Origin: Apoderus coryli
Lineage: Eukaryota; Arthropoda; Insecta; Coleoptera; Attelabidae
DNA length: 64,000 nucleotides
Direction of reading: 5' to 3'
Assembly: GCA_911728435.2 (NCBI GenBank)
Contig: OU452198.1
Span: forward strand, 16,216,001 to 16,280,000
Positions 1-12,135 of this stretch are shown piece after piece. Each line of letters opens with the position of its first letter. Position 1 is the first letter of the stretch. Made by a program: the position numbers and the translations under genes. The notes beneath the pieces were generated by a model. It was not told where the DNA came from, did not search any database, and saw only the letters and a program-made list of their open reading frames with translations.

Positions 1-971
1 TTTCCTAAACGGTTTCAAAATATTACAACGGTCTACCGGAGAATATAAAAAGTTGACAGGGGTTTTCGTTTAAGAGCGCTGTCTGACACGTAATAGAACA
101 AATTAATTTGTAAACATAAGCTACCTACTTAATTTGGCTAGCGATGTAAAACAATTTTCAGATAGGTTTAAGCTAAAATATAAGTTAAATTTAGGTTAAG
201 TTAGGTTATTATTGTGTTTATTATTATTATTATTAAAAATCACACAATCATGTCAACATTGAGCTGATAACACCACTCAAGGCTGTTTTCATTCACTATG
301 ACACCACAAATATTTCTGAAATTGACAGCGATTTTATTATGCACTTAAATATTTTTACAAAAATAAAAATACAGTACTTTTGTAAGAAACCGAAAACTAT
401 AATTATTTTTAGTTAGGACCTGACTTTTAACCCAAAATGGCGGCGTCATACGTCACAGTTTAGTTCAAAGTGCCAACGTACTTATTAATGCTGTGACATA
501 ACCGTGCACTGATAAACCGGCCCTGAGTCAAAAATTGTTTGATTTTACTATTGTAAATAAACTCATTTTGACGAGTTCTGTGAGGAATAAAAATTAGTGT
601 ACAAAAAGCTAAATTGATTTGACATTAAAGGCTGAGAATATGACAAAGATAAATTAACACAATAATTCTGGAAATAAAATTTGTTACAAGTCAAAATTAG
701 TGTTTAAAGCTCATAACGGTGTAAAATAACTGTATTTGAATCGAAAGAAGGTTGATTTTATCATCTAAAATCAACTACGCTTGAATAATTGAAAATATGA
801 CACAAGGAACTAAAAAATAGATTATCCTAACGAAATAATCATATTAGGCTATGATATTGGGTTAAGAAAATGTGTTTTTTTTTAATTTTTAATTGTAATT
901 AAAACTTTTCATTTTATGCAAAATATTTTGAAAGAATGTGACATAAATTATATAAATAAAATTTGCTTCAG
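1..971. other. Intron upstream of the first visible myosin XVIII exon
   Basis: A/T-rich sequence ending in a polypyrimidine-like stretch and an AG acceptor at 970-971. It must be the 3' part of an intron, because the next exon starts in mid-protein. Short low-complexity runs such as a TTA repeat near 221-236 are present. I see no coding sequence or recognisable element in it. Confidence 0.6.
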
Positions 972-1244
972 ATTTTCTTCCGCAATGGCATCATATCGCA
1001 GTTGGAGGCACAACGTGACGAGCGTCTTGCCGGTATGGTTGTCAATATGCAAGCTAATTGCAGAGGATACTTAGCTAGAAAGCGGCTTCAACAGAGGAAA
1101 TTACAGGATTTGGCCGTCCGTTGTATACAGCGTAATGTGCGGAAATTTATGTTAGTCCGGGATTGGCCATGGTGGCGGCTTTTAGTACGTGTAACACCCT
1201 TATTGAATGTCCATAGGACGGAGGAAGAACTTCGAGCCAAAACG
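972..1244 (+). CDS. Myosin XVIII exon: end of the motor/converter region, IQ-like motif and start of tail (partial gene)
   Basis: Phase-0 internal exon of 91 codons between an AG at 970-971 and a GTGAGT donor at 1245. It opens with a converter-type segment (IFFRNG) and then LEAQRDERL. An IQ-like light-chain-binding stretch follows (about residues 25-45, with CRGYLARKRLQQRK), and then the class XVIII signature region containing DWPWW. Conventional myosin II has a different sequence at this lever-arm/rod junction, and the order LEAQRDE - GYLAR - RKLQDLA - WPWW is typical of myosin XVIII. In this family the motor is a weak or inactive ATPase that tethers actin and co-assembles with myosin II; that is family knowledge, not visible here. 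The motor head lies upstream of the window. The exon joins in frame to the one at 27631, after a 26-kb intron filled with mobile elements. The class assignment is firm; the exact acceptor is slightly less certain. Confidence 0.9.
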
Positions 1245-1918
1245 GTGAGTACCCATTTTGGTTCGCTTAAAATATTAATCTTGTTTCGTCAATTTTAACT
1301 TTTACGATAGACAAAGGAAATAATGTTCAATAATTTTATTATCACTTAAAAAGACGCTCATTGAGGGAAAGAATAGGCCATGCTGTGGGCTTGTCTTGTA
1401 TAGGCGCCTGAACTTCAAAATTACTATTGGTATTTTGGCTCCAAAAATAAACACAACTCAGTGCAAACATTTTAACTGGAGGTAGAGAAAAATAGGATTT
1501 AACAGAATCGCATTTCAAAAAACTCCCAACATTTTTTTAAGCCTGAAAATATTTTTTTTTTGTAAATCATATTATACCCCCTTTTTACGACGCCTACGAC
1601 CGCCCCCCGACGGAAATTTAAAATACCCATTAGGTTATGATACACCAAAATGTTACCACGTGTATCGATTTACCACGCATTTAAAGTAAGTAATGTAGAT
1701 GATAATTTTGACTACAATCGGATATGTCTAGCAGTGAATGTTGCACGATTGTCTCTTTTATTTAAAACATTTTTGACCTTCTTGGGGACCGCTTGGTTTT
1801 CCTCGTTCACTTTTGTTGTTTAATGCGAGGTCTCAGTCCGACGGCCACGACAAGGTGGATCCTCTCCATCAGGAAAAACATAGAGATTAACAAAAACACA
1901 CACATATGCACAATAATA

Positions 1919-3270
1919 CTAGTCCATCTGCATTACTGCAGAATTGTACATTACTTCTTCATTTTTGCAAACTGCAAGCTCCTAAAACGATATTTTCGCA
2001 TATTGAACACACTAAAATACCCTTTAATTATACTTACAAGCGGCCAATAGACTCAGTTGCAACGTTAAAAAGAAATTGAGCTCGAATAGCAATACATTTT
2101 TGCATCTCTAATAATGAAATAACGAATATATCGATACATTTCTTGCATCTCTATGACCCAGTTCATTGAACTTTCTTTATAATTATTGAAATTGTAGCCT
2201 GTCGGCATAAAATAATATTAGTTACATTATTGTGGGAGTTTAGTAAATTAAATTTGTTCAAAAATCAAGTATCTAATAATGTTCCATGTGTAAATCTATT
2301 GTGTAATGTGTGGATTTATTGAGGAAAATGTGCTCGAATATATTTATGGTAAAAATCTTCAAATAAAGTTTGGCATCACCGAATTTCTCATCTTTTCTTA
2401 ATTTTTGCCAGAGTTTGAATGAATTGAATTGAATTGAATGAAATAAAAATAATATGGAATTGTTTTAATAACCAAATTATTTTAGCAAAAATAAAATAAA
2501 CTTGGGGAAATTAAGATTATATTTAATTAAGTATCTGGGGGTGTGTCGTGTGTAAATAGGTTTCAGTTTAATTAAGCTATTGTGTGAATAACAACTACGA
2601 GGTGTAGGATAGAGATAATTTCAAAGACATTCTGGCAGCAAAGCATTGTAAGTTAGTATGTTGTTTAAGCGAGTAGATTCCCTAAGAATAACACACAAAT
2701 CTGTTTTCTTTTCTAATGACTTTACTTGAAAATTGTGACGATTTGGGAACTATTTTAAAAATGTTTCCCTTCAAAGAAGCCTCAACAAAAGCAAACGTCG
2801 CATTGCGCTGACTATTTAAACGTATGTTAAAACACATGGCATATTTTACACTTGTTTTGATGGTCAGAAATCCGTGCCAAATTTTACCCTGTTTTCGTTG
2901 AAGATTAGAGTGAATAAGATAGCTAGCGCTTAATAGCAATTAACATCGGTCATATTCCATCTCCTTTCATCACAAAATGTAAACACAAACAAATACAAAA
3001 ATACTATTAACAACCGTGCGGGGAAATTCTGCATTATAATAATTGTACAGGTGACAGGTGGTGTTATACGACACATATTACGCTAAAGGTTTGTTTCCAC
3101 AACAGTGTCGAACGAGTCAGGATTCTGCGGAAATCAATGATGAGACATGATCATCTACCGCTCACATCACTTGAAATTTTTTTATAAAAGGTAGATGAAA
3201 CTGTCAAAATTATCATTAGCTACGAAACATATTGCGCTTAATTTCGCACGTAACTCGGTTTTTATAAAAA
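1919..3270. repeat. Dispersed repeat, copy 1 (partner at 18839-19545)
   Basis: Two blocks of this stretch (1919-2035 and about 2958-3270) reappear at 18839-19230 and 19276-19545 in the same order and orientation. Shared landmarks are a segment around CTGCAGAATTGTACAT, another around AAACGATATTTTC, and a later block with GACACATATTACGCTAAAGG. Copy 1 has about 900 extra bases between the blocks. I cannot assign the family: there is no open frame and no clear termini. It is most likely a non-autonomous interspersed repeat. Confidence 0.55.
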
Positions 3271-3643
3271 AAAAAACTACGCGTGCAGCACAGTACACGT
3301 GATAGAAGTGAATACTTCTTTCACGAGAGAGGAAGGGAATACGAATGACGGTACAAAAGGGACAACCGAAGGATAGGCAACGTTAAGCCGCTATATACAT
3401 AATAGTGTATGGTATAGGATATAGTCTCTCTCTCTCACCCTCATATTTGATATAATATATGCTTCATCTCTTTTGCGGTACGTTAACATTTTACGGGGAC
3501 GTACACGGGCCCCGCGTAATAGTCACAAGATCATAGTTTAATATTTTGTTAAATTTCGATTTAAGTAAAATAAACGGACATTTTAGTGTGCTTTTGGCAA
3601 TCTTTTGTTAGTATGTTAGTGTATTAGTAGTAAGAAACAGACT

Positions 3644-3907
3644 ATGATGAAAGTCGAGAACAATAAGTATATGAAGAGGGGAACGTTGGTGAGGAAGAGG
3701 GGGAACGTTGTAGAGGAGAACAGTGAAGAGAAAGAGGGTAATGTTGCGGAAAACTCAGCAGAAACAGAAGCTGCTGGTGAAAATAATGAAGCAAGTAGTA
3801 CAGATCCAGTTGCAAGCTCTCTTAAAAAAACTCATTTTCTTTGCAGCAAATGTAATATTCACCTATGCATTAATCGTGAACGTAATTGTTTTGTTAGTTT
3901 TGGTTGA
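3644..3907 (+). pseudogene. Possible piggyBac-type transposase C-terminal fragment
   Basis: Short open frame of 87 codons. Its first two thirds are acidic and low in complexity (Glu/Asn/Ala rich). It ends in a cysteine cluster of the form TxFxCxxCNxxLCxxxRERNCFxxF. That arrangement resembles the cysteine-rich C-terminal domain of piggyBac transposases, where an acidic linker often precedes the CRD. No DDD catalytic core is found upstream. I did not find a convincing pair of TTAA-flanked termini, although a TTAA lies at 3483-3486. It is a remnant at best and could be a chance open frame. Confidence 0.35.
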
Positions 3908-4779
3908 AAATAAAGCATTTCTTCGTTACCCAGAATTTTTTTCACATAAGTTAATTCATCATGTTTGTTAAAACGAACATCAATTTTTTGGAAAAAATGC
4001 ATTGCGTATTCGTCTTTTAATTACGATAATAATATTCATCCGCATCGTCAAGCAATTTGTAATAATTACTATTTGTATTCTGATTAAAATTTGCAACGGT
4101 GTAAAAACTCATACTTACGAACAAATGATCACTTTAGGTACTTTATGTTTGCAATTTTGCAGTAACATTATACGGGTATTTGACTATGTATTGGTCTTTG
4201 GTAAAGAAGTACCACCAACTGTAGGTATTTATTTTTTTTAAGTGCAAATTAATTAATTTTAATTAACATTTGTAAGAAATATATCTACCTTTCAAAATAA
4301 ATCTCTATACCAACATGTAGATATCCATTATTCCGGCTTGTACATCATGAACTTTCCATGCGAGCTAACTGCACCTTACATACATGTACAAAAAAGAAAT
4401 TGCAATAAATTCTGTGCAATTTTTTGTTGCGCTACATTCATGCAACAACCTCTGCTACTGCTTGTTGGAAGAGTTGTACTTTTATATAGTGCGGTATAGT
4501 TTTTCGGCATCAACAGACTGGTTGGCCATTAATTATGTATGTCTTCTACATGTTTTATTTATTATTGATGTAAAAACAAGTAGTAGTATTGTTCTTTCTA
4601 TATATCGTGTTCCATTTTCGATGGGATTTTTTCTGTGCTAGCGAGGATATGTTTAAATAATAATCCGTTGAGTTGTAGGAAAGTTTTATTTTCGAAAAAC
4701 AACATATTTTGTGAGTTTACGAGAACTTGCTTAGATGAAGTTGAATATTAGGTATGGAGCAACATTAGTTTTGGGCTTT

Positions 4780-5043
4780 AGGGGAAGTAAAAAATTCGGT
4801 TGTGTCGCCCCAAAAGTTTCTTGTCAAGATAAGTATAATATCAAAAATATATGACAAAACACAATTTTAATAATTATTATTATTTTAATTGTATTATTTT
4901 AATTATTTCTAAGAAACTACTTACTTAAAATTAGGGAAGAAAATATGGCCAGAGCTGGGATTCGAACCCATAACTTTCCGCATGCGAAGCGCACGCTCTA
5001 GCATTGACGCCAAAAACATTTTATCAAATTACTGTATTATATT
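4780..5043 (-). repeat. tRNA-containing dispersed repeat, copy 1, proximal part (continues at 7394)
   Basis: On the minus strand this repeat contains a tRNA-like segment at about 4945-5012: a TAGAGC D-stem remnant, a TTCGCAT anticodon-like loop and a perfect B-box GGGTTCGAATCCC. A second copy lies at 47235-47718, where the B-box reads GGGTTCGAGTCC. The repeat continues after the LTR-like insertion at 7394-7740, with a CACACAGACAGACAGAC tail region. It looks like a tRNA-derived SINE or a composite repeat. The D-loop is deleted, so I do not call a functional tRNA. Confidence 0.55.
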
Positions 5044-5444
5044 TGTATTGTAACGTTTCTCTCGGTTCTATGTGTGAAATAATAACGAGATTTGAATTAA
5101 AACTAATATTTCTTTACACTTAATTAATAAACACTTAAATAAACTAATAACTTAAAAGAACTATATTTATTTTCACTATATTTATTTCTACTATTTATAT
5201 TTCACAACACTGTTCTTAACTATTGACTATTCACTTTATTTCTGACTGTCCTGTGTGTCTGTCTCTCTGTCTTTATATACCATGTCGCCTTCCACAGCAT
5301 ACAAGAACGTTCTGGAGATTTCTATTCTCTTCTGTTCTATTCTGTGGTGTTCGCCGACAATATTGTCAACGATCTGAGAAATAGGGCTTTTCCGTCCAGT
5401 ATAATCTCCATTTCACCTCTTCTCTCTTGAACGATTATTTTGTG

Positions 5445-7310
5445 TTAATGTGACAAAAAATTTAATGAATAATATAGTCCCCTCCCAGGATCCGCTCTCA
5501 TATCTTTCAAATACCACTGAGAATATACATAGTTTCTTCCTAACACCCGTTGCAACTCCAGAGCTTTGCAGTACAATTAAAGACATCAAAAACAAGGTGT
5601 CATCTGGAACTGATGGAATCACTTTGAAAATGTTGTCTAATCTACCGGAATGTACATTAATCGTTTTCACACATTTAATGAACAAGTCATTCCAAAATGG
5701 AATTTTTCCACAATGCCTTAAGACATCTATAATAATTCCTCTGCACAAGGGCGGCGATAAGGATCAAGCTTCAAACTATCGTCCAATTGCACTTCTATCT
5801 ACTCTATCCAAGGTCATTGAAAGACTGGTTAAAAGGAGACTTCTATCATTTCTGCACAAATATCCAGTATTAACTAGCCACCAAGTTGGAATTTTAGCTA
5901 ACAAATGCACTAATGATGCTATATTCTCCGTCTTCAACAATGTTTACTTCAACTTGAACAATCTCCACTTTACAGCATCAATTTTCTGTGATTTCTCCAA
6001 AGCATTCGACTGTGTAAGTCATAACATCCTAATTTACAAGATGCAGCACTACGGAATTCGGGAGGTTCCACTGCGATGGTTTAAGTCGTACCTTAGCAAC
6101 AGAAGTCAGTGTGTGAGGGGCAATGTGGCTTCTTGCAGGCCGATGGATTGTGGAGTTCCACAGGGTTCGGTGTTGGGTTCTATTTTGTTTTTGCTATTTA
6201 TCAACGACATTACGTGCCTAGACATCAGCGGTAAGGTATGTCTCTTTGCTGATGATACTAGTCTCACTTGGTGCGGCCCGGATAGTGTGGATCTTCATAG
6301 TACCATATCCAAAGACTTAATCACCATCAAATCATGTGACTCTAACCTGTTGTGCTTTAACACTGCGAAAACTAAATCTGTGTCATATAAAGGTGCGCTT
6401 CAGTCTTTTGAACTTAATAATTCCACTATTGACGTCGTTTCTTCTGTGAAGTTTCTGGGCCTTGTTGTTGACAGCTCCCTGAAGTGGAAGTTGCACATTG
6501 ATGCGTTAGCAAAAAAAATAAGCTCTGCCTGTTTTGCGTTAAGATCAGTTTCCAAAGAACTTAACTTGTCAACTTCCATAACAGTCTACTTTTCACTCTT
6601 CGAATCCCATCTTCGACACGCCCTCCCATTCTGGGGTACATGCTGTGCAACGCAATTTGGGCGTATTTTTAGATTACAAAAAAGAGCTATTCGATACTCT
6701 CTGAGATTGCACTATAGAGCCCATTGCCAGGACTTCTTCAGAAAATTTAAAATACTAACACTGCCTTCCTTATTCATAATTCATATTGGAATCGGTCTGC
6801 TTAATCCGCAAACACCTGTCAGATGTCTCTGAAAGACCATTCCATAACTATCTGCTTAGAAACGCCGAACATGATCTTTATCTGCCAGCCCCATCCTCCG
6901 AATTAATCAAAAGCTCGATTATATACAATGCAAAAAAATGCACAACCATCTGCCAATGGAAATCAAATTCCTATCATCCCTTCCTCGATTCCGTAAAGCT
7001 CTAAAGACGTATTTGTTAGAAAAAGATTTTTATACAGTAGGTAACTTTAATGTGCATTAATTTTTGAGCGATTCACACACTGGATATTAGTTTGTATTAT
7101 GTGTTTTGTATATATATATGTATGTATATTGAACTGTAGAATATTTACTTAATTAATTTACTTTAAGTATCTTAATTGATTGATTTATTTATTTGACGAT
7201 GTATACCTGTACGAATTAATTTTTATTCATATGTTTTATATGTTTTGTTTACCTGTCTACAAATTATTTTTAATTTTTTGACAAATATATATTTCAATTT
7301 CAATAGCAGC
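5445..7310 (+). mobile_element. 5'-truncated jockey-like non-LTR retroposon
   Basis: The insertion contains a reverse transcriptase frame and a downstream tail region ending in TTTCAATTTCAA at about 7290-7305. It sits inside the LTR-like element: the same LTR sequence at 50.5 kb is uninterrupted at the homologous point, close to GAACGATTA. The endonuclease and ORF1 are missing, so this is a 5'-truncated copy. I did not find a convincing target-site duplication. Confidence 0.7.
5450..6832 (+). pseudogene. Reverse transcriptase fragment of the jockey-like retroposon
   Basis: Open frame of 460 codons showing the RT blocks in order. These are SGTDGIT near residue 53, the fingers block YRPIALLSTLSKVIERL near 105, FCDFSKAFDCVSH near 180, GVPQGSVLGSILFLLFINDI near 235, and the catalytic FADD box near 265. 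The thumb region follows and the frame stops at 6830. The C-terminal tail continues in another frame at 6786-7003 (HNYLLRN), so there is a frameshift near 6800. The endonuclease domain that would precede RT is absent. The clade is inferred from block spacing and the FADD box; CR1-like elements are an alternative. Confidence 0.85.
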
Positions 7311-7393
7311 GTGAGTATGACTAGACGCCTGGCGGTGTTGCCGGATGTATTTATTTATCTCTAAGCGTAGGGGACATTTTAATATTCGTCACA

Positions 7394-7740
7394 GTATTAT
7401 ATTCTAATAAGTGTTTAGGTTCCAACTAATTTACTGGTAAATTTTAAACGCAATTTTCTCAAGAATTATGGGGGTAAATATCGAAAGTAACCCATGTAAA
7501 GCAGATAAAAATGTTTTAAAATGATGTACCACTCTGTGCTCATCCCTATCACAGAGCCAAAGCGATTTCAACCAAAAACTAATGGATTCATCCTAGGACT
7601 GCCCCAAACTCATATACCAAAATTTAGCTCAATTGATTAAAGCGTTTAGGCGCTTTCGTGGAAGAATACATACAGATACACATATACATACACACAGACA
7701 GACAGACTTCCATTCTTTTCGTGTGCGGGAAAGTAAAATT
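7394..7740 (-). repeat. tRNA-containing dispersed repeat, copy 1, distal part
   Basis: Continuation of the repeat at 4780-5043 beyond the LTR-like insertion. It matches 47455-47718 and 48816-48960 of copy 2, including a block around CGATTTCAACCAAAA, a block around AAAGCGTTTAGGCGC, and a CA/GACA-rich stretch at about 7675-7712. The last part, GTGCGGGAAAGTA, also has a counterpart at the end of copy 2. Confidence 0.5.
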
Positions 7741-9240
7741 TATTGAATTCAAAAGCAATATATTCTGAACTTCACAAAATCGGCTGGATACCGAACCTGC
7801 TTTGCAGAACTCCAGAACGAAACTTCCGCACTTCCAAAAAATCTGGACCGTATATGGTACCTATTAAAATGTCCTTGAGTAGGCTCACCGTTTCAAGAAG
7901 ATATTAATGAAAATCAAGTACAAATTTGATAGGGAAATAAATAAAGAAATAGGTACACTAGAATTTTGAAATATTTTGGTAGATGTATAAGTAGAAAAAT
8001 GTGTACCAGGTGATTCTGAAAAATATAATAATCAAAGTAATTTAATTGCAATTTTAATTACTCTAGTATATTTTAATAAAACATTTTTAATGAATAATTA
8101 ATTAATGTAATAGTTGCATAAAAATTGCTACAGTATGTTGAAAAATTTAAATATTTAAATAGAAAATTCAGAAAAAAAATGGCCTTTGGACCCAAATTTT
8201 TTGGTTCGATTGTAGCACTCAACGTGCTAGAAGTGGTCTTCATTTTTTGATATTGCATAAGCCATTATTGTTTCATTTATATTATTATTGTCATCTCATT
8301 TGTTCAGCGTTTTAATAATGGTAGGATGTTTAGAGGGATGGGCGTGAGTTAACAAGATATTTTTATTTTCTGTAAGTGATGTTCTTGACCTTTTTCCATA
8401 ATCTCCTGAATCACAAATACATGAAGACATTGTTTTAATATTCAAATAGTATAATACACATCCTACAACGAAGTTCTGATGATTCTCGCCTATGATAATA
8501 ACGCAAGATAAACAATAGGAGACATAAAATAATAATGCCTAACAATACATGTTTTTGAAAACATGCAACATTCATTAGTTATGTATTGTCTGGAATATAT
8601 TTCTATGCATTGGTATTATAATCATGATATTATGAATAAATATTATTTAATTAAGTTTACGATGAGTAAAATACAATTTTCTATAGCATCGGTCGTGAAG
8701 AAATGCACATGCATTCCAAAACGTATAAAACAATAAACGAATTCTTATAATAAAAAAATACTAATAATGGTTTATGAATAAATTTAATTAATGAGCCGTG
8801 CATAATAAATAATGGCAATGCACTTTCTAGAAAGAGCCATTCAATAATTATTAATTTTATTCGGCGAATTAATGTTGTCTGAATTTCTGGGTGGATAATA
8901 TTAATCAGACATCTGAGGCTACTTCTCGTTTAAGGAGAATGGATTCTAACCAAAATAAAAGGTTTCACTTTTTTGAAGTTGGAAATTGCTTAACGTTTTA
9001 CATTATAATTTCAATCAGAAAACTTCCACAGGCAACCACTACGTCTAGATTTACAACATTTTTAAAATTATCCGATTATTTAAATCGTATCCCCCTCGCA
9101 AATTATCTGGTGTATATGAGGTAACATGCTCATGTGTTAAAAGGTATAATTAATTGGACAAACAGATATAAAAGTCTCAACCCGTTTAAAGGAACATGAA
9201 AGAACAGTCCTGATGTTTTCGTCGCACATAGCCTAGCGTC
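7741..9240. other. Unassigned intronic sequence
   Basis: A/T-rich sequence of 1.5 kb with only short chance open frames and poly-A/T runs. I recognise no gene, RNA or mobile element in it on either strand. Confidence 0.5.
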
Positions 9241-9428
9241 TCCTCACCAGCAGAGAGCACGGCGGATTTCTTCAATATCATCCCGATATTCTTCCGGAAG
9301 CTTGTCCAGCAGGTATTGTTTGAAACACAGTTTCGCTCGGTTGTCCTTTAGGCAATAGCAGTAGACCGTTGGAGTTACACTTTCCTACTCCTTGTTTGTT
9401 ACCGATGGTATTAGACCAGATTAAGCCG

Positions 9429-10060
9429 ATTTGTCACTGGCGGGGAGACTTGGGTGGCCTACGTTACGCCAGAATCCAAACAACAATCCATGGAATGGCG
9501 TCATTCAACATCATTCTCAAAAGTGAAGTTTAAGAAATCAATTTCTGCCTTAAAAATCATGTGTACCATTTTGTGGGAAACGTTTTGCTTGTAGAGTTTT
9601 TGTTTCAAGGTCAAACAAAATGCAGTATCTGATTGTGAGACGTTAAGAAATTTGCGCCGAGCAATTCAAAATAAACGACGTGGCATGCTGAGCACGGTTA
9701 TCGTTTTGCTTCATGACAATGCCAGGCCTCACATAGCACATCAAACTCAAACACTGATCCGATCATTTGGCTGGGAACAAGTTGATCATCTACCATACCT
9801 ATTTACTGTGACCTTGCGCCCAGTGATTTACATTTATTCATAAATTTGAAGAAGCATCTGGGAGGACAACGCCAATACGACGCACACACTGTCAAAACGA
9901 CAGTGCGGCAATGGTTGTCCAGTCTGGCAGCAAATTTCTTCGAGAAGGATTTCAAAAGCTGGTTGTACGGTATGACAAATGTCTCAATATTGACGGAGAT
10001 TATGTGGAAATATACAGGGGAATTAAAAAACATTATTTTAATATCAAAGCATATAGGTTA
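9429..10060 (+). pseudogene. Mariner-family transposase remnant (C-terminal two thirds)
   Basis: Several frames together spell a mariner transposase. Around 9429 a frame reads VTGGETWVAYVTPESKQQS, covering the first catalytic region; the aspartate of the usual TGDETW is replaced by glycine. At 9652-9843 comes LLHDNARPHIAHQT, the second catalytic Asp in HDN. At 9846-10000 comes LKKHLGGQR and the C-terminal WLSSLAANFFEK block. The third catalytic Asp region (usually SPDLAPSD) is eroded near 9805-9830. There are multiple frameshifts, so the copy is dead. Its sequence differs from the mariners at 11 kb and 28 kb and represents another subfamily. Confidence 0.8.
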
Positions 10061-11009
10061 AGCTATATATAGTGTTTTTTAATTCCAAATCCGTACTTAA
10101 TTCAAAAACATGCCTCGTGTTTGGAAATATCATATCATTCCAATATCAAAAAATATTATTTGTATTTGAAAATTTTCCACCGAACTTCAAACTGCAGAAA
10201 GTATAATTTCTATTTCAAAATGTATTTTAATTTCGAAAATAAATTAATTATTAATGTATTTAGATATACCTACATTAGACGGTACATAACGTAACTGTTT
10301 AAATAGACATGACACCAAATAGAACAACAAATAACGTATTGTCCCACATGCATAACTTCTAACTTAGCTAACGCTGATCCGTGAAAAGTTAAGTAATTTG
10401 CCTTAATCTACTAGTTCTTCCAAATAAACCAGCCTTTGTTCAATAACTCCAGGAGGAGTTACATTTGGAATACTAATGGAGTTTTTTTCAAAACTTTTTA
10501 TTTTCGATCAAATAATCTCGTTTGGGTTTAACATTGGAGATTACGCAGAGTTACTTTTGTATCAATTAGGGCATCTTTTAACGTTGAAAGGCACGGAGAA
10601 TTGCCGCACACTATCACCAAGTCTGCTAATTGATTCCCTCCATTTTCCCATTGATGCAAAAGATGTAAAATCCACTCATTGGCTGCAGTTGCATTAAAAG
10701 ATCAGCGACGCGTGCTGCCGAAATGGTTCGAATTAAAGGAATATTCAGCTCTCTTGCAGCATTTTGAAATACAAATGCCTATATTCAATTTTAAAATTAT
10801 AGTTTTTGAACTTCGCATGATTAGTTTGAAATACACTTTACTCTTTTTGAAATATACGTAACAATTTGAAAATCTAATGACGCTTTTTGAAAATAAAGTG
10901 ATTTTTAAGATACTGTTTGAAAAGGTGTAGTAGTAGTTGGCGATCACCCCAGTAACTTTTTAACTACCATCAAAAGTACCTTTCAATGCTTGGTTTTAAG
11001 AACTTTTGA

Positions 11010-12135
11010 TATATTACGTATTGAGAACTGGCAACAGTGGTATTGCCAGATGAATCTGTCACCGATATCTTGAAGTTTGACATTTTTGACAGTGTATACT
11101 GTACTGTGTAACTGAGAACTTTTTGACATGCGAGCAATATTTGTGTTATTTACAGTAAGTTGAAAAGTTCGTCTGGCCAAAAAATTGAATTACGTCGCGA
11201 AAACTTTCAACCCAAAATTTATTATGACTTTCGATCTGGTCTCACGCAAGAACCGTGTACCAATCAACTTAATGCAACATTTGGCGATAAAGCACTATCC
11301 AAGGCCACAGTATATCGTTGGGTACACTGAATTCAAACGTGGCCGTAGTTCGCTCACGGACGAAGTTAAAGATCATCGTCCAAAATCGGTCGTTGTACCG
11401 GAAACCATCGATGCTGTGCGAAAACTAATTGAAGAAATCGCCATGTTACATATCGTGAAATCGAGTCAAGTTTAAAAAATAATATGACCCGCATAAATAA
11501 GATTTTGCACGAACATTTGGATGTTTGCAAGCTATGTGCGCGTTGGATTCCACATCTGTTGACAAGTGCTTAAAAAAGGCTCCAGTCGCTCGGTGTTGTA
11601 AAATGTCTAAAAATGGTACATTCAAAACCGTACACAGTATCGTCACAGTTGACGAGTCGTGGTTTTATGCCTATGAGCCAGAAAGAAGACGACTAATCGG
11701 CAGTTTGAGTGTTTTAACGTCAGCAAAAGTTGTACGCTCCCGAAGCGTTAAAAAGCAAATGGTGGCGTCTCCCGAAGCGTTAAAAAGCAAATGGTGGCGT
11801 GTTTCTTCACGAAAACCGGGTATGCCGCAACAGTGGCTCTAGGAAATCAGAATACCGTTAATTCAGCATGGTATTAGATCTTCTTATTGCCACTAATTAA
11901 AAATAAACTGGACAACGATTTTTATCGCCCGAAGAAGCGGTTGAGGCCTTCAAAAACCATATTTAGAGCTATCGTCTTCTGAATGGGCAAATTGCTTTGA
12001 AGGGTGGTTTCACCGCATGCAAAAGTGTATAGATCTGAAAGGAGAAAGTTTTGAAAACCAATACAAATATTTTTCATAAAATTAATTCGTTGTTCTTTCT
12101 ATTCTCAATACATAAATAGCAACCTCGTATTACTT
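11010..12135 (+). mobile_element. Dead mariner element, copy 1
   Basis: A mariner copy of the same subfamily as the one at 28217-29646. Its 5' untranslated part (around TTTGTGTTATTTACAGTAA, 11140-11160) and transposase pieces align with that copy throughout. Pieces are the HTH region at 11185-11475 (FKRGRSSLTDE, RPKSVVVPETIDAVR), the first catalytic block VDESWFYAYEPE near 11650-11680, and the terminal block MQKCIDLKGE near 12015-12050. Frames are broken many times. The 3' end near 12110-12130 contains TAGCAACCTCG, which resembles the CGAGGGTTGC terminus of the other copies. The left terminus is too eroded to place exactly. Confidence 0.75.
11737..11800 (+). repeat. 32-bp perfect tandem duplication inside mariner copy 1
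   Basis: The unit at 11737-11768 (CTCCCGAAGC...GGCGT) is repeated exactly at 11769-11800. Because 32 is not a multiple of three it shifts the transposase frame, so the duplication is itself an inactivating mutation. The two copies are identical, suggesting it is young relative to the other decay. Confidence 0.9.

Larger units (their letters stand above)
5044..7393 (-). mobile_element. LTR-like element (TG...CA ends), split by a jockey-like retroposon
   Basis: The element begins TGTATTGTAACG and ends TTCGTCACA, so it has TG...CA termini. It is flanked by identical 10-bp direct repeats, GTATTATATT at 5034-5043 and 7394-7403. Its outer parts (5044-5440 and 7310-7393) match, in reverse orientation, the fragment at 50453-50890, which lacks the internal retroposon. 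Read on the minus strand it has the layout of a solo LTR with AATAAA-rich sequence near the end. The 10-bp flanking repeat is longer than the 4-6 bp expected for an LTR element, so the class is not settled. No gag or pol is present. Confidence 0.5.

Noticed and set aside
1793..2050. 85-codon frame as a gene
   Set aside because: Overlaps the start of a dispersed repeat that recurs at 18.8 kb without conserving the frame.
4941..5015. Functional tRNA-Ala gene on the minus strand
   Set aside because: The D-loop is deleted and the same sequence recurs in degenerate form at 47.4 kb, so it is part of a dispersed repeat.
8483..8500. CTGATGA on the plus strand as hammerhead core
   Set aside because: No GAAA at a plausible distance and no pairing for stem II.
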